Notes: generated by a model from the letters alone, not told the origin. 64,000 nt of DNA from Hespellia stercorisuis DSM 15480 (GCF_900142165.1 NZ_FQZY01000005.1:62001-126000), one strand, 5' to 3'; shown: positions 25,429 to 34,509, numbered from the stretch's first letter. A program made the numbers and translations.

Positions 25429-27021
25429 TTAGGAACGGCCAAATTCTGACAGCTCCAGTCCCTCGTTTCGGTCCAGTGTCATTTTGATGCTCCAGCTGTT
25501 CACGAACAGCAGCAGCGGCCGCTCTTTCAAATCCTTGATTTTCTTCATATCTGATGTGCCGATCAGCTTATCCAGATCCACATCCTCATTCTCGATCCAG
25601 CGGATATGCTCATATGGAAGAGAATCCAGACGGATCTCCACATTGTATTCATTCTCCAGACGGTACTTGAGCACATCAAACTGCAGTACACCGACCACGC
25701 CGACAATGATTTCCTCCATACCGGTGTTGTACTCCTGGAAAATCTGGATGGCACCCTCCTGCGCAATCTGGTTGACCCCCTTCATGAACTGCTTTCTCTT
25801 CATGGTGTCCACCTGACGCACACGTGCAAAATGCTCCGGCGCAAAAGTCGGAATCCCCTCGTATGCAAACCGTTCTTTTGAGGTTGTAAGTGTATCTCCA
25901 ATGGCGAAGATGCCTGGATCAAACACACCGATGATATCCCCGCCGTATGCCTCGTCGATGATTTTACGCTCGCTGGCCATCATCTGCTGTGGCTGGGACA
26001 GGCGCACTTCTTTGCCGCCCTGCACGTGATATACGTTCATTCCCGCCTTGAACTCTCCGGAACAGATCCGCATAAATGCGATGCGGTCCCTGTGTGCCTT
26101 ATTCATGTTCGCCTGGATTTTAAAGACAAAGGCCGAAAAATCAGGCTCTGACATAGGGTCAATCTCTCCTTTGTCCGAGTTGCGCGGCAGCGGAGATGTC
26201 GTCATTTTCAGAAAATGCTGCAGAAATGTCTCCACACCGAAATTTGTCAGTGCCGATCCGAAAAACACCGGCGAGAGCTCCCCCCGGTCGACCATTTCCT
26301 GATCAAACTCTGCGCCTGCGCCATCCTGCAGTTCAATTTCTTCCTCCAGTGCGCTCTTGCGCTCTGTTCCGATGAGCCAGTCAATCTCCGGATTGTGGAC
26401 ATCAACCTTCTTCACCTCTCCCTGTGTCGTTCCCTTGTGGGTATCCGAGAAAAGCTCGACCTCCTGCTTCTGTCTGTCGTAGACTCCACGAAAGTCCTTC
26501 CCGGAACCGATGGGCCAGTTGATCGGACAGGTTGCGATTCCCAGTTCCTTCTCGATGTCGTCCAGCAATTCAAAGGTATCCCGCGCCTCACGGTCCATCT
26601 TGTTGATAAACGTGAAAATCGGTATGTGGCGCATAACACATACCTTAAACAGTTTTCTGGTCTGTGCCTCCACACCTTTGGACGCATCGATCACCATCAC
26701 AGCCGAATCCGCCGCCATCAGAGTTCTGTAAGTATCTTCCGAGAAGTCCTGATGTCCCGGTGTATCCAGAATATTGATACATTTGTCATCATAATTAAAC
26801 TGCAGCACGGACGAGGTGACGGAGATTCCTCTCTCTTTTTCGATTTCCATCCAGTCTGACACCGCATGCTTTGCCGTCGCTTTTCCCTTCACGGAGCCGG
26901 CCTGGTTGATTGCCCCTCCATAGAGAAGGAACTTTTCTGTCAGCGTCGTCTTGCCGGCATCCGGGTGCGAGATGATTGCAAATGTTCTTCTTTTTTTAAT
27001 TTCTTCGGTTATATTTGACAT
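25429..27021 (-). CDS. prfC: peptide chain release factor 3
   Basis: GTPase that recycles RF1/RF2 from the ribosome. 530 aa. P-loop SHPDAGKTTLTEKFLLYGG near residue 18, DTPGHQDFSEDTYR near 87 and NKMDREARD near 140 are the G motifs. The C-terminal domain is complete. Lies between the spoIIIA operon and asp23, with its own promoter. Confidence 0.97.
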   Translation of the reverse strand: MSNITEEIKKRRTFAIISHPDAGKTTLTEKFLLYGGAINQAGSVKGKATAKHAVSDWMEIEKERGISVTSSVLQFNYDDKCINILDTPGHQDFSEDTYRTLMAADSAVMVIDASKGVEAQTRKLFKVCVMRHIPIFTFINKMDREARDTFELLDDIEKELGIATCPINWPIGSGKDFRGVYDRQKQEVELFSDTHKGTTQGEVKKVDVHNPEIDWLIGTERKSALEEEIELQDGAGAEFDQEMVDRGELSPVFFGSALTNFGVETFLQHFLKMTTSPLPRNSDKGEIDPMSEPDFSAFVFKIQANMNKAHRDRIAFMRICSGEFKAGMNVYHVQGGKEVRLSQPQQMMASERKIIDEAYGGDIIGVFDPGIFAIGDTLTTSKERFAYEGIPTFAPEHFARVRQVDTMKRKQFMKGVNQIAQEGAIQIFQEYNTGMEEIIVGVVGVLQFDVLKYRLENEYNVEIRLDSLPYEHIRWIENEDVDLDKLIGTSDMKKIKDLKERPLLLFVNSWSIKMTLDRNEGLELSEFGRS

Positions 27022-27078
27022 AATTTACGATTCTCCTAACAAAATAGTGGCTCTTCAGCCTTTCTTACATACTTTGTT

Positions 27079-27108
27079 AGTGTAACACATCTTCTATGAG
27101 AACTGCAA
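27079..27108 (-). promoter_or_regulatory. candidate prfC promoter
   Basis: TACACT (27079-27084) and TTGCAG (27103-27108), 18-bp spacer, minus strand, between spoIIIAH and prfC. Confidence 0.5.
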
Positions 27109-27114
27109 TGTTTT

Positions 27115-27744
27115 TCATTTATTTGTAATCGGCGTGATCACAATATTTTCCGGTGCAATCGTCGTCTTTCTCGTCACCACGTCCTCAATCTGTGCGCGGT
27201 TAGCGTCCGTGAGTTCCGATGCCTCCACCACCACATCTGCGGACTCCTCTGTGAGATTCACCACTGTGTCCGCAAATCCCTTGGATGAAAGCAGGGTCTC
27301 AATTGCCATTTCCTGCTCGGACAGCTCCGTCAGCTTCACCATCTGTGCGATGGCATCCGTCTTCTGGTCCTCGCTGATATCCGTGTTGTCAATGATCCCC
27401 TGCAGTGTCTCTTTGTTCTGCGCACGGACCTGCTCTCTGGACACCTTTGCCTGTGCCACCGTCGCGGCAGCCGCGCCATTGGTCAGGACTGCCTCCCCCG
27501 GCGTTCCGTCCTGTCCCTCCGCCTCGGAGTCGTTGCTCTCAATGTCATCCGTCGTCGCCTGCAGATCCTCCTCCGAGATATCCAGCAGTTCCTGATTGGC
27601 AAGTTTTGTGTCGTTCGCTTTCTCCTGTGTATTTTTCGTCGTGTTGGGGAACAGTCTGCCGGAATAGTTCAGATAGCCGGCTGCAATGATCAGGACCGCC
27701 AGTGTTGTGATGATGATCTGGTTCTTTTTAAAAATTCGCTTCAT
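27115..27744 (-). CDS. spoIIIAH: stage III sporulation protein AH
   Basis: 209 aa. One N-terminal membrane anchor (about residues 8-27), a low-complexity Glu/Asp/Ala stretch (50-95), and a C-terminal domain of the YscJ/FliF-like ring-building fold (about 110-209). In Bacillus the mother-cell SpoIIIAH binds forespore SpoIIQ to form the feeding-tube channel. No spoIIQ is in the window. Last gene of the spoIIIA operon, 24 bp after AG. Confidence 0.93.
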   Translation of the reverse strand: MKRIFKKNQIIITTLAVLIIAAGYLNYSGRLFPNTTKNTQEKANDTKLANQELLDISEEDLQATTDDIESNDSEAEGQDGTPGEAVLTNGAAAATVAQAKVSREQVRAQNKETLQGIIDNTDISEDQKTDAIAQMVKLTELSEQEMAIETLLSSKGFADTVVNLTEESADVVVEASELTDANRAQIEDVVTRKTTIAPENIVITPITNK

Positions 27745-27768
27745 ATCCTTCTCTCCTTTTTGATACTT

Positions 27769-28326
27769 CTAAGAATCATCTCGCTTCATTACCTTAATCT
27801 TATGCGGTTCCACACCGAATAATGCTTCCAGCGCCTCCGTAATATTCTGGACAACCACTGCATTGCCGCCCCCGTCTGCCACCACGATCACGCCCTTGAT
27901 CTGGGGAGTCATCTCCTTTTTTACATAGGGGGTCTGCGTCCCTCCATCGCTCTGGCTGTACACGGTCGTCTTCTGGGACGTGTCCTGTCCGCTTGTGATA
28001 TCCTTTTCCACGATTTTTTCTGTGGAGGACTTCAGTGTAAGCACCACCTCCACCGTTCCCACGCCCTCCACCTCCTGGAGAACTTCCTCCACCCGGTTTT
28101 CCATCTCATTTTCGTAATCCTTATAGTTCCAGTCCTGCCCGGAGTCTGCCGATGATTTTGTTTCCTGCACTTCGGCCGGTTCTGTCGTATTCACTGTGCT
28201 CCCCGTTTTCGAGGTTGGCAGGGCGATGACAAGCAGCAGCACACCAATCAGAAACAGCAGCACCAGACGGTTTTTCTGCGGTAGTTTCAAAAGATTACTG
28301 ATATCCCATTCTTTTTTGATATTCAT
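27769..28326 (-). CDS. spoIIIAG: stage III sporulation protein AG
   Basis: 185 aa. One membrane helix (LVLLFLIGVLLLVIALP, about residues 20-37), a disordered Thr/Ser/Glu linker, and a ring-building domain with VGTVEVVLTLKSSTEKIVEK and IKGVIVVADGGGNA. I chose ATG 28326 with GGAGGAG about 10 bp upstream; the gene overlaps the end of spoIIIAF by 32 bp. Confidence 0.92.
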   Translation of the reverse strand: MNIKKEWDISNLLKLPQKNRLVLLFLIGVLLLVIALPTSKTGSTVNTTEPAEVQETKSSADSGQDWNYKDYENEMENRVEEVLQEVEGVGTVEVVLTLKSSTEKIVEKDITSGQDTSQKTTVYSQSDGGTQTPYVKKEMTPQIKGVIVVADGGGNAVVVQNITEALEALFGVEPHKIKVMKRDDS

Positions 28327-28609
28327 CTGGCAAAAACTCCTCCCAGTCTGTCTCACTCCACCCCTCACTCAGTTCCTTTATCTGTGCATTCTCCTGCCTG
28401 TAGCGGATACTCTGATAGATTTCGGTGAAATTCTCCTCCATTCCCAGGATTTTAAACACCGGTGTGACGAGAAGCAGAATCAGGAGAAGACCCGTAAAAT
28501 AGCGGAAATATTTGCGGTATTCCTGGGACGGAACCGCCTGCATCACCGCCATCATAAGAATCATATAATATGCGATATTTTTTATCCAGTCGTTGATGTA
28601 CTGCCACAT
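28295..28609 (-). CDS. spoIIIAF: stage III sporulation protein AF (short form)
   Basis: 104 aa with two N-terminal membrane helices (about residues 8-26 and 36-53), MWQYINDWIKNIAYYMILM at the start. The Bacillus protein is roughly twice as long with a soluble C-terminal domain, so this form is truncated relative to it. Position between AE and AG and the paired helices support the call. Confidence 0.85.
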   Translation of the reverse strand: MWQYINDWIKNIAYYMILMMAVMQAVPSQEYRKYFRYFTGLLLILLLVTPVFKILGMEENFTEIYQSIRYRQENAQIKELSEGWSETDWEEFLPDEYQKRMGYQ

Positions 28610-28668
28610 GGGCTGCCTCCTGTTCTTTTTGTCTCTTCTTTTTGCCTTCTGTCTGCCCTGCTTTTAAA

Positions 28669-30003
28669 TTATCCATTTCCGGTCGTCGCCGCCACCACAG
28701 CCAGGGTCACCAGAAACAGTACTCCCGTGGTGTAGATTGTCCGCAGCAGCAGTTCGTGTCCTCTGCTCACGCTGTCAATGCATCCTACAATTCGTTTGTC
28801 TGACACCGGCTCCACCAATGCGGCCGCCAGCTTATACATCAGGACGAGCACTCCCATCTGGAGCAGAGGATACACACAGGCAAGGCATACCAGAATCGCT
28901 GCTCCGAGTCCGATTCCATTCTTGATCAGGACTGCCGTTCCAAAAAAAACATCCGCCACCGATCCCAGCGCATCACCGACCACTGGAATTGCCCCCGCAC
29001 CACCCGACAATGTACTCCGTTTCACGCGGTCGATGGCCGGTCCAATCAGTCCCTGCACCACATTCAACCCCAGCACCAGCCCCAGAAGAATCCGGTGCAT
29101 CCAGATAATTCCTTTTTCCACCAGTTCCCCCAGCTGGGTCAGATATTCCTCCGCTGACAGATGGTTCAGGATCTGGATCATCATGTACATCTGAACCGCC
29201 GGGAGCAGAAAATTCAGAATCACCAGATTTACAAGATAGATTACAAACAGCACCATATTATAGAATGCGATGGAGGTGCTGCTCCCCACCGAGACCGTGA
29301 CTGCGAGAAAATATGCCGGGCACAGCACCTGCATCAGACCCAGAACTTCCTTTACGGATTCTTCCACCCCGTCGATGGAAACCCTGAAGGAGTTCAAACA
29401 GAGTGTCAGAAGCAGCAGATACAACACGAAAAAGGCAGTTTCTGAAATCTGTCTGTTCTGGAATGCATCGGAGAAATTGGTAAACAGCGCCGCCAGAACT
29501 GCGATCAGAAGTATCCGGATAAAATTGGATTTGTTGTATCGAAATTCATAGGAGAGTTTGTCCTCGATCCACTGCAGCAGTTTCTCCCCGAGTCCATCCG
29601 TCTCCTGGCTGACCAGTTGTTCCACAAGTGCTCCGAAGGTCAGTTTTTCCTCCGGCAGCATCCGGTTCAGGTAGGCATCGATCTCGGAAAAATCGTACTC
29701 CTCCAGCAGATGGTTTTCTATTTTTTCCTGCATTTCCTGCGTGGAATCTTGTGTTGCTGTTCCCTGTGTGGCAGAATCCTGTGCTGTTGTTCCCTGTGTG
29801 GCAGAATCCGGTACTGTTGTTCCCTGTGTGGCAGAATCCGGTACTGTTGTTTCCTGTACTGTCATTCCCTGTGCTGCAGCACGCGGTCCGCTTATCCCCG
29901 AATTTTCGCTGTCCGCAGCCTGCGTATGGCACACAAAAGAACTGCAGCCCCAAAAAAGGATTACCGCCAGCACAGCCAGCACATTTCCCTGGAATCTCCT
30001 CAT
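28669..30003 (-). CDS. spoIIIAE: stage III sporulation protein AE
   Basis: 444 aa polytopic membrane protein. Signal-like N-terminus (about residues 8-30), a repetitive Thr/Ser/Gln/Asp region (about 45-85) made of 10-residue TTVPDSATQG units, then a membrane domain with about seven helices from residue 165 (IRILLIAVLAALFTNFSDAF). GGAGAIPVVGDALGSVADVF near 340 is highly typical of AE. Its ATG overlaps the AD stop. The repeat expansion before the membrane domain is unusual. Confidence 0.93.
   Translation of the reverse strand: MRRFQGNVLAVLAVILFWGCSSFVCHTQAADSENSGISGPRAAAQGMTVQETTVPDSATQGTTVPDSATQGTTAQDSATQGTATQDSTQEMQEKIENHLLEEYDFSEIDAYLNRMLPEEKLTFGALVEQLVSQETDGLGEKLLQWIEDKLSYEFRYNKSNFIRILLIAVLAALFTNFSDAFQNRQISETAFFVLYLLLLTLCLNSFRVSIDGVEESVKEVLGLMQVLCPAYFLAVTVSVGSSTSIAFYNMVLFVIYLVNLVILNFLLPAVQMYMMIQILNHLSAEEYLTQLGELVEKGIIWMHRILLGLVLGLNVVQGLIGPAIDRVKRSTLSGGAGAIPVVGDALGSVADVFFGTAVLIKNGIGLGAAILVCLACVYPLLQMGVLVLMYKLAAALVEPVSDKRIVGCIDSVSRGHELLLRTIYTTGVLFLVTLAVVAATTGNG
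29761..29850. repeat. 30-bp minisatellite inside spoIIIAE
   Basis: Three consecutive 30-bp units (29761, 29791, 29821), the last two identical and the first differing at two bases, with degenerate partial units on both sides. It encodes the 10-residue TTVPDSATQG repeat in frame, so copy-number change would not shift the frame. Confidence 0.85.
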
Positions 30004-30386
30004 GCCAGAAATACCTGTATGGTCTCGATCAACGCCAAGAGCACCGGCAGGCTGATCGCAAAAATCGTAAGCTTCCCGACGATCTCGATCTGCGTTCCGA
30101 CAGCCGCCATCCCGCCATCCCTGCAGATTCCGGCTGTAAATTCCGTAATGTAGGTCACGCCGATCATTTTCAAAATCAGTGCGAAGTAGCCGGTATCCAT
30201 GTCGATGTACGACTGGATCGTCTGGATTGTCTCCGTGAATGTCTTTAGACTGGATAAAATATAGTAAAAGATCAGCACGCTGACCGCGATTTTTATGTAG
30301 GTACCATACTCTGCTCTTCCCTGCCCGAGATGAACCGCAAGCAGCGTTCCCACCACACCCAGTACACCGATCTGAACAATCCCCAT
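30000..30386 (-). CDS. spoIIIAD: stage III sporulation protein AD
   Basis: 128 aa membrane protein, MGIVQIGVLGVVGTLLAVHL start, EFTAGICRDGGMAAVGTQIE signature near residue 80, about four helices. I chose ATG 30386, which follows GGAAGTGGGAG and matches the family start; the longer open frame from 30512 merely overlaps spoIIIAC. Confidence 0.92.
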   Translation of the reverse strand: MGIVQIGVLGVVGTLLAVHLGQGRAEYGTYIKIAVSVLIFYYILSSLKTFTETIQTIQSYIDMDTGYFALILKMIGVTYITEFTAGICRDGGMAAVGTQIEIVGKLTIFAISLPVLLALIETIQVFLA

Positions 30387-30426
30387 GCTCCCACTTCCTT
30401 TCCGGCAGCGTTTTCTCAGAGTTTTC

Positions 30427-30621
30427 TCAAATCTGAAACAACTGCCGCATTGATTGAAACAGCTCGTATATATACGGAAGGATCCAGCCCAGCACCAGCA
30501 AAAGTCCTGCAAGACTTGCGAGAAACGCCTGTTCCTCCCTGCCGCTGTGCTTCAATACCTGATTCAGAATAGAAACCAGAATCCCCACTGCAGCAATTTT
30601 AAATATCAGATTGACGGACAT
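30427..30621 (-). CDS. spoIIIAC: stage III sporulation protein AC
   Basis: 64 aa with two membrane helices; SVNLIFKIAAVGILVSILNQ and the following HSGREEQAFLASLAGLLLVL are the family hallmarks. Part of the AA-AH operon, 25 bp after AB. Confidence 0.93.
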   Translation of the reverse strand: MSVNLIFKIAAVGILVSILNQVLKHSGREEQAFLASLAGLLLVLGWILPYIYELFQSMRQLFQI

Positions 30622-30646
30622 GTCTCACCTCCCGATTGTAATAGCT

Positions 30647-31171
30647 TCAGAGCAGCAGAATACTGACAAACAATCCGGACATGATTCCGATACAGTTCCA
30701 CAATCGCTTTTTTCCCTCAAGCTCCGCTCTTTCTTTTTCGATTTCCCATTCCAGCTTCTGCAGATATATCTCAATACACTGGATGCCGCTCTCAATATCA
30801 TGCTGGCCCAGGAAATGTCCTGTTTCCTTCAGTTGTACTTTATGCTCCTCTTTCAGTTCCAGTGTCTCGAGTTCCCGATCCACGGCGTCGCACCAGACTC
30901 CATAAAAGCTGTTCGACTCATTTTTCATAAGCTCCTCTCGCACGCTTTCCAGCCATCCGCTGTAGGGCTGCTCCAGCTGTCCGCCCAAATGTTCCAGGAT
31001 GTGTGGCAGCGGCGCTTTGGTGTAAGCCATCTCTCCTTTGAACAGATACATAATCTGCCGCAGCTCCTGCAGGGTGTTCACATAACGCTGCAGACTCCGG
31101 GCTTTTAAGCATCCACCTGCAGCACTCGATGTGATGACCAACACACAGCCTGCGACCTTCAGGGCAATCAT
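30647..31171 (-). CDS. spoIIIAB: stage III sporulation protein AB
   Basis: 174 aa with one N-terminal and one C-terminal membrane helix around a helical soluble core related to the GspF/type II secretion platform. LQELRQIMYLFKGEMAYTKA and PLPHILEHLGGQ are typical. Starts 2 bp after the AA stop. Confidence 0.92.
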   Translation of the reverse strand: MIALKVAGCVLVITSSAAGGCLKARSLQRYVNTLQELRQIMYLFKGEMAYTKAPLPHILEHLGGQLEQPYSGWLESVREELMKNESNSFYGVWCDAVDRELETLELKEEHKVQLKETGHFLGQHDIESGIQCIEIYLQKLEWEIEKERAELEGKKRLWNCIGIMSGLFVSILLL

Positions 31172-31173
31172 GC

Positions 31174-32130
31174 TCAGGCGCTTTCCTGAAACAACAGGCT
31201 GCCCCGTTCATCAAAGATTTCACGGATCTCTCCCACTCTATTTTCATTTCCAAGAATGATGTAGCGCTCAAACCGTTTTTCGCGGATCAGCTTGTTCAAC
31301 ACTGGTTTATTCTGCATTTCCTCCATGGATGAGCCATGCACGCTCGCGAGAAGCTTGCAGCCACAGTGCATGGCATACTCGATTGCATGTACTTCCTCCA
31401 CGCTGCCAATCTCATCCACCGCGATTACTTGAGGCGACATGGCGCGGATCAGCATGATCATTCCCTCCGCTTTCGGACAGCAGTCCAGAATATCCGTCCG
31501 GATGCCCAGATGGTTCTGCGCCACCCCCATGTAACAGCTCGCCAGCTCGGAACGCTCGTCCACCACCCCCACAGTGCATCCCTTCACATACTGATTCCCA
31601 TTGGATATCTGGCGAACCAGATCCCGCAGGAGCGTGGTCTTTCCACACCGCGGTGGCGATATGATCAGCGTATGGCACATCTGCCGGTTTGCGGTAATAT
31701 ACGGCAGCACCGCATCCGCACATCCCAGAATCTCATGCGCTACCCTCAAATTGATGGACGAGATATACTGCATGTTCTTTACCTGATTTTCCTCGATCAT
31801 TGCTTTTCCTGACAGCCCCACTCTGTGACCTCCTTCTATCGTGATGAACCCCTGCTTCATCTCCTGTTCAAATGCATACAATGAATAATTACTAACGTAA
31901 TCCAGCGTCTCACGGATTTCATTTTTTGTAACAATATGTTTTTCTCTTTCCTTCATAGGAAGCATATACTCCTCATTCTGGCTGACAATCATCAGGGGCT
32001 GTCCCACTCTCAGCCGTATCTCCTGCAGACGGTCGTAATCCAGCCCTTCCATCTTCAGAATGCGCCGGATTGATTTAGCCAGCACCTGGAGGATCTGCGT
32101 TTCCCGTATAGCCACTGCTTCTGTTTTCAT
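31174..32130 (-). CDS. spoIIIAA: stage III sporulation protein AA (secretion-type ATPase)
   Basis: 318 aa RecA-like ATPase proposed to power the SpoIIIA-SpoIIQ channel. Walker A SPPRCGKTTLLRD near residue 152, GVVDERSELASC near 187, Walker B region VIAVDEIGSVEEVHA near 235. First gene of the operon, read in the mother cell in other species; upstream CATATACT (minus strand, 32176-32183) resembles a sigma-E -10 element but the -35 is weak, so I do not annotate a promoter. Confidence 0.95.
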   Translation of the reverse strand: MKTEAVAIRETQILQVLAKSIRRILKMEGLDYDRLQEIRLRVGQPLMIVSQNEEYMLPMKEREKHIVTKNEIRETLDYVSNYSLYAFEQEMKQGFITIEGGHRVGLSGKAMIEENQVKNMQYISSINLRVAHEILGCADAVLPYITANRQMCHTLIISPPRCGKTTLLRDLVRQISNGNQYVKGCTVGVVDERSELASCYMGVAQNHLGIRTDILDCCPKAEGMIMLIRAMSPQVIAVDEIGSVEEVHAIEYAMHCGCKLLASVHGSSMEEMQNKPVLNKLIREKRFERYIILGNENRVGEIREIFDERGSLLFQESA

Positions 32131-32222
32131 ACTCCTTCACCTCGTATAATATGTAGTGCCCCCTCCTCTAAACTAAGTATATGAAAATGGGCAACATTTA
32201 GAACTATCGTTTGGAAGAAGCC

Positions 32223-32314
32223 GCAAAAAGGGACAGGTTCGTAAGCAATTGGGGACGTAGCAAAGTTATAACTTTGCTACGTCCCCAATTGCTTACGAAC
32301 CTGTCCCTTTTTGC
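32223..32314. repeat. 92-bp perfect palindrome, GGGGACGTA family, copy A
   Basis: Two 46-bp arms are exactly complementary with no spacer, centre AAAGTTATAACTTT. The outer part reads GGGACAGGTT and the inner GGGGACGTAGCAAAG. It begins 10 bp past the pnp stop, and its outer arm ends in CCCTTTTTGC on the minus strand, so it could also act as the pnp terminator. No transposase is nearby; REP/RAYT-like origin is inference. Confidence 0.9.
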
Positions 32315-32324
32315 CCTTATCTAT

Positions 32325-34412
32325 TTACTCAGCAACGTCTTTCATGCTGAAGCTGATTCTGCCCATCTTGTCTTTTCCGAGGCATACTACTTTTACAATC
32401 TGTCCAAGTTTCAGAACATCTTCTACTTTGTTGACTCTTTCTTTGGAAAGTTTGGAAATGTGAACCATTCCTTCTTTTCCAGGTGCAAACTCAATGAATG
32501 CGCCGAAGTCTTTGATGCTGATTACTTTTCCTTCGAATATCTGTCCCGCCTCAAAGTCTGTGACGATGATTGCGATAATCTTCTGTGCCTCATCCATTGC
32601 AGCCTTGTCGGTTCCACAGATGGATATTGCTCCGTCATCTGTGATGTCGATCTTGACACCGGTCTGTTCGATAATTGCGTTGATGGTCTTTCCGCGCTGA
32701 CCGACTACATCACCAATCTTCTGTGGATCGATCTTCATCTGGACGATCTTCGGTGCAAACTCGCCAACCTCCGGACGCGGCTCTGCGATTGCTTTATTCA
32801 TGACTTCGTCGAGAATAAAGGTTCTCGCTTTCTTCGTGGCTGCAATTGCCTCCTCGATGATCGGTCTTGTGAGGCCGTGAATCTTGATATCCATCTGGAT
32901 TGCTGTGATCCCCTTGTGTGTACCTGCAACCTTAAAGTCCATGTCGCCGAAGAAATCTTCCAGTCCCTGAATATCCGTCAGTACCAGATAATCATCGTCT
33001 GTATCCCCTGTCACAAGACCTGCGGAGATTCCCGCTACTGCAGCCTTGATTGGAACACCTGCCGCCATCAGTGACATACTGGATGCACAGATACTTGCCT
33101 GTGAGGTGGAACCATTGGATTCAAATGTCTCGGACACAGTACGGATCGCATATGGGAACTCAGACTCGTCTGGAAGTACCGGAACCAATGCTCTCTCCGC
33201 CAGTGCTCCGTGACCAATCTCACGGCGTCCTGGTCCTCTGGAAGGTCTTGTCTCTCCCACAGAATAAGACGGGAAATTGTAGTGATGCATGTATCTCTTG
33301 GATGTGTACGCATCCTCCAGTCCGTCAATTCTCTGAGCCTCAGAAAGCGGTGCCAGTGTAGTCAGGGTGCAGATTTGTGTCTGTCCACGGGTAAACATCG
33401 CAGAACCGTGTACTCTCGGTATGAGATCCGTCTCCGCTGCAAGCGGTCTGATCTCGTCGATTGCTCTTCCGTCTGGACGCTTGTGATCTTTTAAGATCAT
33501 CTTGCGGACAGTCTTTTTCTGGTACTGGTAAACTGCCTCATCGAGAACAGCCATCCACTCTTCGTTCTCTGCAAATGCTTCCTCCAGCTTATCCTTGATT
33601 GCACGGATGTTGGCTTCTCTCACCTGTTTTTCATCTGTGAATACCGCCACTTCCATGTCCGCAGGAGGAACCAGTTCTTTGATTGCAGCAAACAACTCTT
33701 CCGGTACTGCACAACTTGTGTAGCTGTGTTTTTCTCTTCCGCATTCTGCAACGATGGTGTCGATAAATGCGATCACTTCCTGATTCATCTTGTGGGCTGC
33801 AAAAATAGCCTCGATCATCTTATCTTCCGGAACCTCTTTTGCTCCTGCCTCGATCATGATAACCTTGTCTCTCGTAGATGCAACGGTCAGCTCCATCAGA
33901 GATACTTCTTTCTGTGCCGCTGTCGGGTTGAATACAAGCTCTCCGTCCACGAGACCAACCTGTGTGGTTGCTGTCGGACCGTCAAATGGGATATCGGAAA
34001 TTGCCGTTGCGATTGCTGCTCCAAGCATAGCTGTCAGCTCCGGGCTGCAGTCCTGGTCAACGGACAGCACGAGGTTCTCCAATGTCACGTCATTGCGATA
34101 GTCCTTCGGGAATAACGGACGCATTGGTCTGTCGATAACGCGGCAGGTAAGAACTGCATTCTCAGATGCCTTTCCCTCTCTCTTGTTAAATCCTCCCGGG
34201 ATTTTTCCAACAGAGTACATTCTCTCATTGTACTCCACGCTCAGAGGAAAGAAATCGATTCCTTCTCTCGGTTTTTCCGAAGCAGTTGCTGTCGATAACA
34301 CGGTGGTATCACCGTAGTGCATCAGTGCTGCACCGTTTGCCTGCTTTGCAACTCTGCCCACGTCCACGCGAAGCATTCTGCCCGCTAATTCCATCTCAAA
34401 TTTTTTATACAT
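32325..34412 (-). CDS. pnp: polyribonucleotide nucleotidyltransferase (PNPase)
   Basis: 3'-to-5' phosphorolytic exoribonuclease of RNA turnover. 695 aa: two RNase PH domains (about 1-225 and 300-540) with a helical domain between, then KH (about 550-610, IGKTINAIIEQTGVK-like VGQRGKTINAIIEQTGVK) and S1 (about 620-690, GKVISIKDFGAFIEFAPGKE). I chose ATG 34412, which follows AAGGAG; the longer frame from 34493 would translate the leader hairpin. Follows rpsO, the conserved order. Confidence 0.97.
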   Translation of the reverse strand: MYKKFEMELAGRMLRVDVGRVAKQANGAALMHYGDTTVLSTATASEKPREGIDFFPLSVEYNERMYSVGKIPGGFNKREGKASENAVLTCRVIDRPMRPLFPKDYRNDVTLENLVLSVDQDCSPELTAMLGAAIATAISDIPFDGPTATTQVGLVDGELVFNPTAAQKEVSLMELTVASTRDKVIMIEAGAKEVPEDKMIEAIFAAHKMNQEVIAFIDTIVAECGREKHSYTSCAVPEELFAAIKELVPPADMEVAVFTDEKQVREANIRAIKDKLEEAFAENEEWMAVLDEAVYQYQKKTVRKMILKDHKRPDGRAIDEIRPLAAETDLIPRVHGSAMFTRGQTQICTLTTLAPLSEAQRIDGLEDAYTSKRYMHHYNFPSYSVGETRPSRGPGRREIGHGALAERALVPVLPDESEFPYAIRTVSETFESNGSTSQASICASSMSLMAAGVPIKAAVAGISAGLVTGDTDDDYLVLTDIQGLEDFFGDMDFKVAGTHKGITAIQMDIKIHGLTRPIIEEAIAATKKARTFILDEVMNKAIAEPRPEVGEFAPKIVQMKIDPQKIGDVVGQRGKTINAIIEQTGVKIDITDDGAISICGTDKAAMDEAQKIIAIIVTDFEAGQIFEGKVISIKDFGAFIEFAPGKEGMVHISKLSKERVNKVEDVLKLGQIVKVVCLGKDKMGRISFSMKDVAE

Positions 34413-34444
34413 ACTTTTCTCCTTCACTTTGTGCCGCAGGATCA

Positions 34445-34509
34445 CCGAAACTACTGAAAATGGTTCGACGGCAGTGCCTGCTTTGTCGAACACTTTTCAG
34501 TGGTCTCGG
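34445..34509 (-). promoter_or_regulatory. long hairpin in the pnp leader
   Basis: A 65-nt imperfect hairpin ends about 30 nt before the pnp start codon. Paired blocks from outside in: CCGA/TCGG, AC/GT, ACTGAAAA/TTTTCAGT, TTCGAC/GTCGAA, around a 15-nt loop. A double-stranded pnp leader is the target of RNase III and PNPase autocontrol in E. coli; equivalence here is inference from position and shape. Confidence 0.65.

Noticed and set aside
30386-30512. N-terminal extension of SpoIIIAD
   Set aside because: The extra 42 codons overlap spoIIIAC in another frame and are cysteine-rich without family similarity; the internal ATG has a better ribosome-binding site.
32125-32220. Sigma-E promoter of spoIIIAA
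   Set aside because: A CATATACT -10-like element is present but no acceptable -35 at the right distance, so it is noted only in the gene entry.
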